Shown here in pieces: positions 36,258 through 36,855 of a stretch of 36,855 nucleotides of DNA. A model generated the notes under the pieces. The model made no database searches, was not told where the DNA came from, and was given only the letters and a program-made list of their open reading frames with translations. The stretch spans positions 1 through 36,855 of the forward strand of contig CAYQAJ010000018.1 in assembly GCA_964415245.1 (NCBI GenBank), read 5' to 3'. Made by a program: the position numbers and the translations under genes. The number at the start of each line of letters is the position of its first letter. The first letter of the stretch is position 1. This DNA is from CAYQAJ01 sp964415245. GTDB taxonomy: Bacteria > Planctomycetota > Planctomycetia > Pirellulales > Pirellulaceae.

Positions 36258-36649
36258 GGCTCAAGGTACTGCTTCCCAACGAGGTGTTCTTGGACTGCGA
36301 CGCGGCCAAGGTCGTGGCGGAAGCGCAAGACGGTTGCTTCTGCCTGCTGCCGCTGCACGTCGACTTTGTGGCCGCACTGGTCCCCGGGCTGCTGATGTAC
36401 GACGAGGGTGACGGCCAGGAGCACTTCGTCGCCATCGATGAAGGCGTGCTGGTCAAAGCGGGCCGGGAAGTTCTGGTATCGACGCGGAGCGCCGCGCGCG
36501 ATGGTGCCCTGGGTAGCCTGCGACACGTAGTGGTGGAACAGTTCGAGGTGTTGGACGACCGGGAGAAATTGGCGCGTTCCGCATCCGCTCGATTGGAGGC
36601 CGGCCTGGTGCGCCGCTTCATGGAGTTTGAAAAGCATGCCGCACGATGA
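36254..36649 (+). CDS. atpC: N-type ATP synthase epsilon subunit
   Basis: A 131-residue protein from ATG 36254, overlapping the beta stop by four bases. It opens MRLKVLLPNEVFLDCDAAKV and continues with the beta-sandwich of F1 epsilon (CFCLLPLHVDFVAALVPGLL, then EHFVAIDEGVLVKAGREVLV). The C-terminal helix (LEAGLVRRFMEFEKHA) is short. It contacts gamma and the c ring as part of the central stalk and may restrain ATP hydrolysis. It overlaps the following atpQ-like gene by 14 bases, consistent with tight coupling in N-ATPase operons. Confidence 0.88.
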   Translation: MRLKVLLPNEVFLDCDAAKVVAEAQDGCFCLLPLHVDFVAALVPGLLMYDEGDGQEHFVAIDEGVLVKAGREVLVSTRSAARDGALGSLRHVVVEQFEVLDDREKLARSASARLEAGLVRRFMEFEKHAAR

Positions 36650-36855
36650 CGGCGATTCGTCCCGGCCGAACAGTCATCGCGTGCTGAGCGAGCACGTGGG
36701 AAAGAAGGAGCAGCGAAAGCTCAAGGCCCGGCGACAGGACCGCAGCGTCTGGTTTGGCCTGGGCATGTTCGGCCTGGTGGGTTGGTCGATTGCCGTGCCC
36801 ACGTTGATCTGCATCGCCATCGGCATCTGGATCGACCGAACCTGGCAGCCGAAGT
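36636..36855 (+). CDS. atpQ: AtpQ/AtpI-like membrane protein, cut by the window edge
   Basis: The first 73 residues of a small membrane protein from ATG 36636. A polar, basic N-terminus (SEHVGKKEQRKLKARRQDRS) leads into a first membrane helix (VWFGLGMFGLVGWSIAVPTL) and ICIAIGIWIDRTWQP, the glycine-rich helix typical of AtpI-like proteins. In N-ATPase operons the third gene is atpQ, an AtpI homologue, followed by atpR and the Fo genes, so the position fits. It probably helps assemble the c ring or stabilises the Fo part. The rest lies outside the window. Confidence 0.8.
   Translation, partial: MPHDDGDSSRPNSHRVLSEHVGKKEQRKLKARRQDRSVWFGLGMFGLVGWSIAVPTLICIAIGIWIDRTWQPK

Overview
The window most likely comes from a planctomycete chromosome (Pirellulales-like). 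The pointers are a planctomycete-style ECF sigma factor paired with a Ser/Thr kinase, small secreted Cys proteins ending in a DRPPR-type tail, a very large CusA, and an N-type ATPase operon. No rRNA, tRNA or CRISPR array was seen. All assignments come from reading the sequence and recognising motifs; no database search was run.

Layout. (1) 1-1171: one small secreted Cys protein, half of a dispersed repeat, and stem-loops. (2) 1172-11222: eight co-directional genes, the last six overlapping or nearly touching. They encode a His-rich membrane protein, a small two-helix membrane protein, a YtkA/FixH-like lipoprotein, a FixG/NapH-like polyferredoxin, an exported protein whose mature form should start with His, a 1178-aa TPR/FG-GAP/UnbV protein, a CRTAC1-type FG-GAP/UnbV protein and an RnfD/NqrB-like membrane protein. 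This looks like an undescribed envelope electron-transfer or metal-handling system and is the main candidate for novelty. (3) 11292-12543: a periodic ANQKKLD coiled-coil protein, then mobile-element debris and a long palindrome. (4) 12544-15897: an ECF sigma factor and a transmembrane kinase carrying an anti-sigma-like H-x3-C-x2-C motif. (5) About 16058-20283: a decayed element read on the minus strand, with a winged-helix-like protein, two excisionase-like HTH proteins, a frameshifted Prim-Pol/DUF3987 primase and an IS transposase fragment that has cut off the primase 3' end; no integrase remains. (6) 20472-29693, minus strand: ECF sigma, anti-sigma with a Cys-rich outer domain, CusB-like adaptor and CusA-like RND pump, with a plus-strand VapBC module lodged between cusB and cusA. 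(7) 30080-34743, plus strand: metal-island genes comprising a His-rich lipoprotein, two YHS/TRASH-tailed proteins (one an SLOG fusion), DUF2934, a TolC-hairpin-like protein, a HAMP-SpoIIE phosphatase and DUF5676. (8) 34803-36855: the start of an N-ATPase operon (atpD, atpC, atpQ, the last cut by the window edge).

How it may work together. Regions 6 and 7 form a heavy-metal (probably Cu/Ag) resistance island: the anti-sigma could sense metal outside the inner membrane through its Cys cluster and release the sigma factor to drive cusB and cusA, while His-rich, HMBD and YHS/TRASH proteins bind or ferry the metal. Region 2 could be a separate redox chain in which electrons pass from an RnfD-like membrane subunit and a polyferredoxin to large calcium-stabilised propeller-like proteins outside the cytoplasmic membrane. 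Both are inferences.
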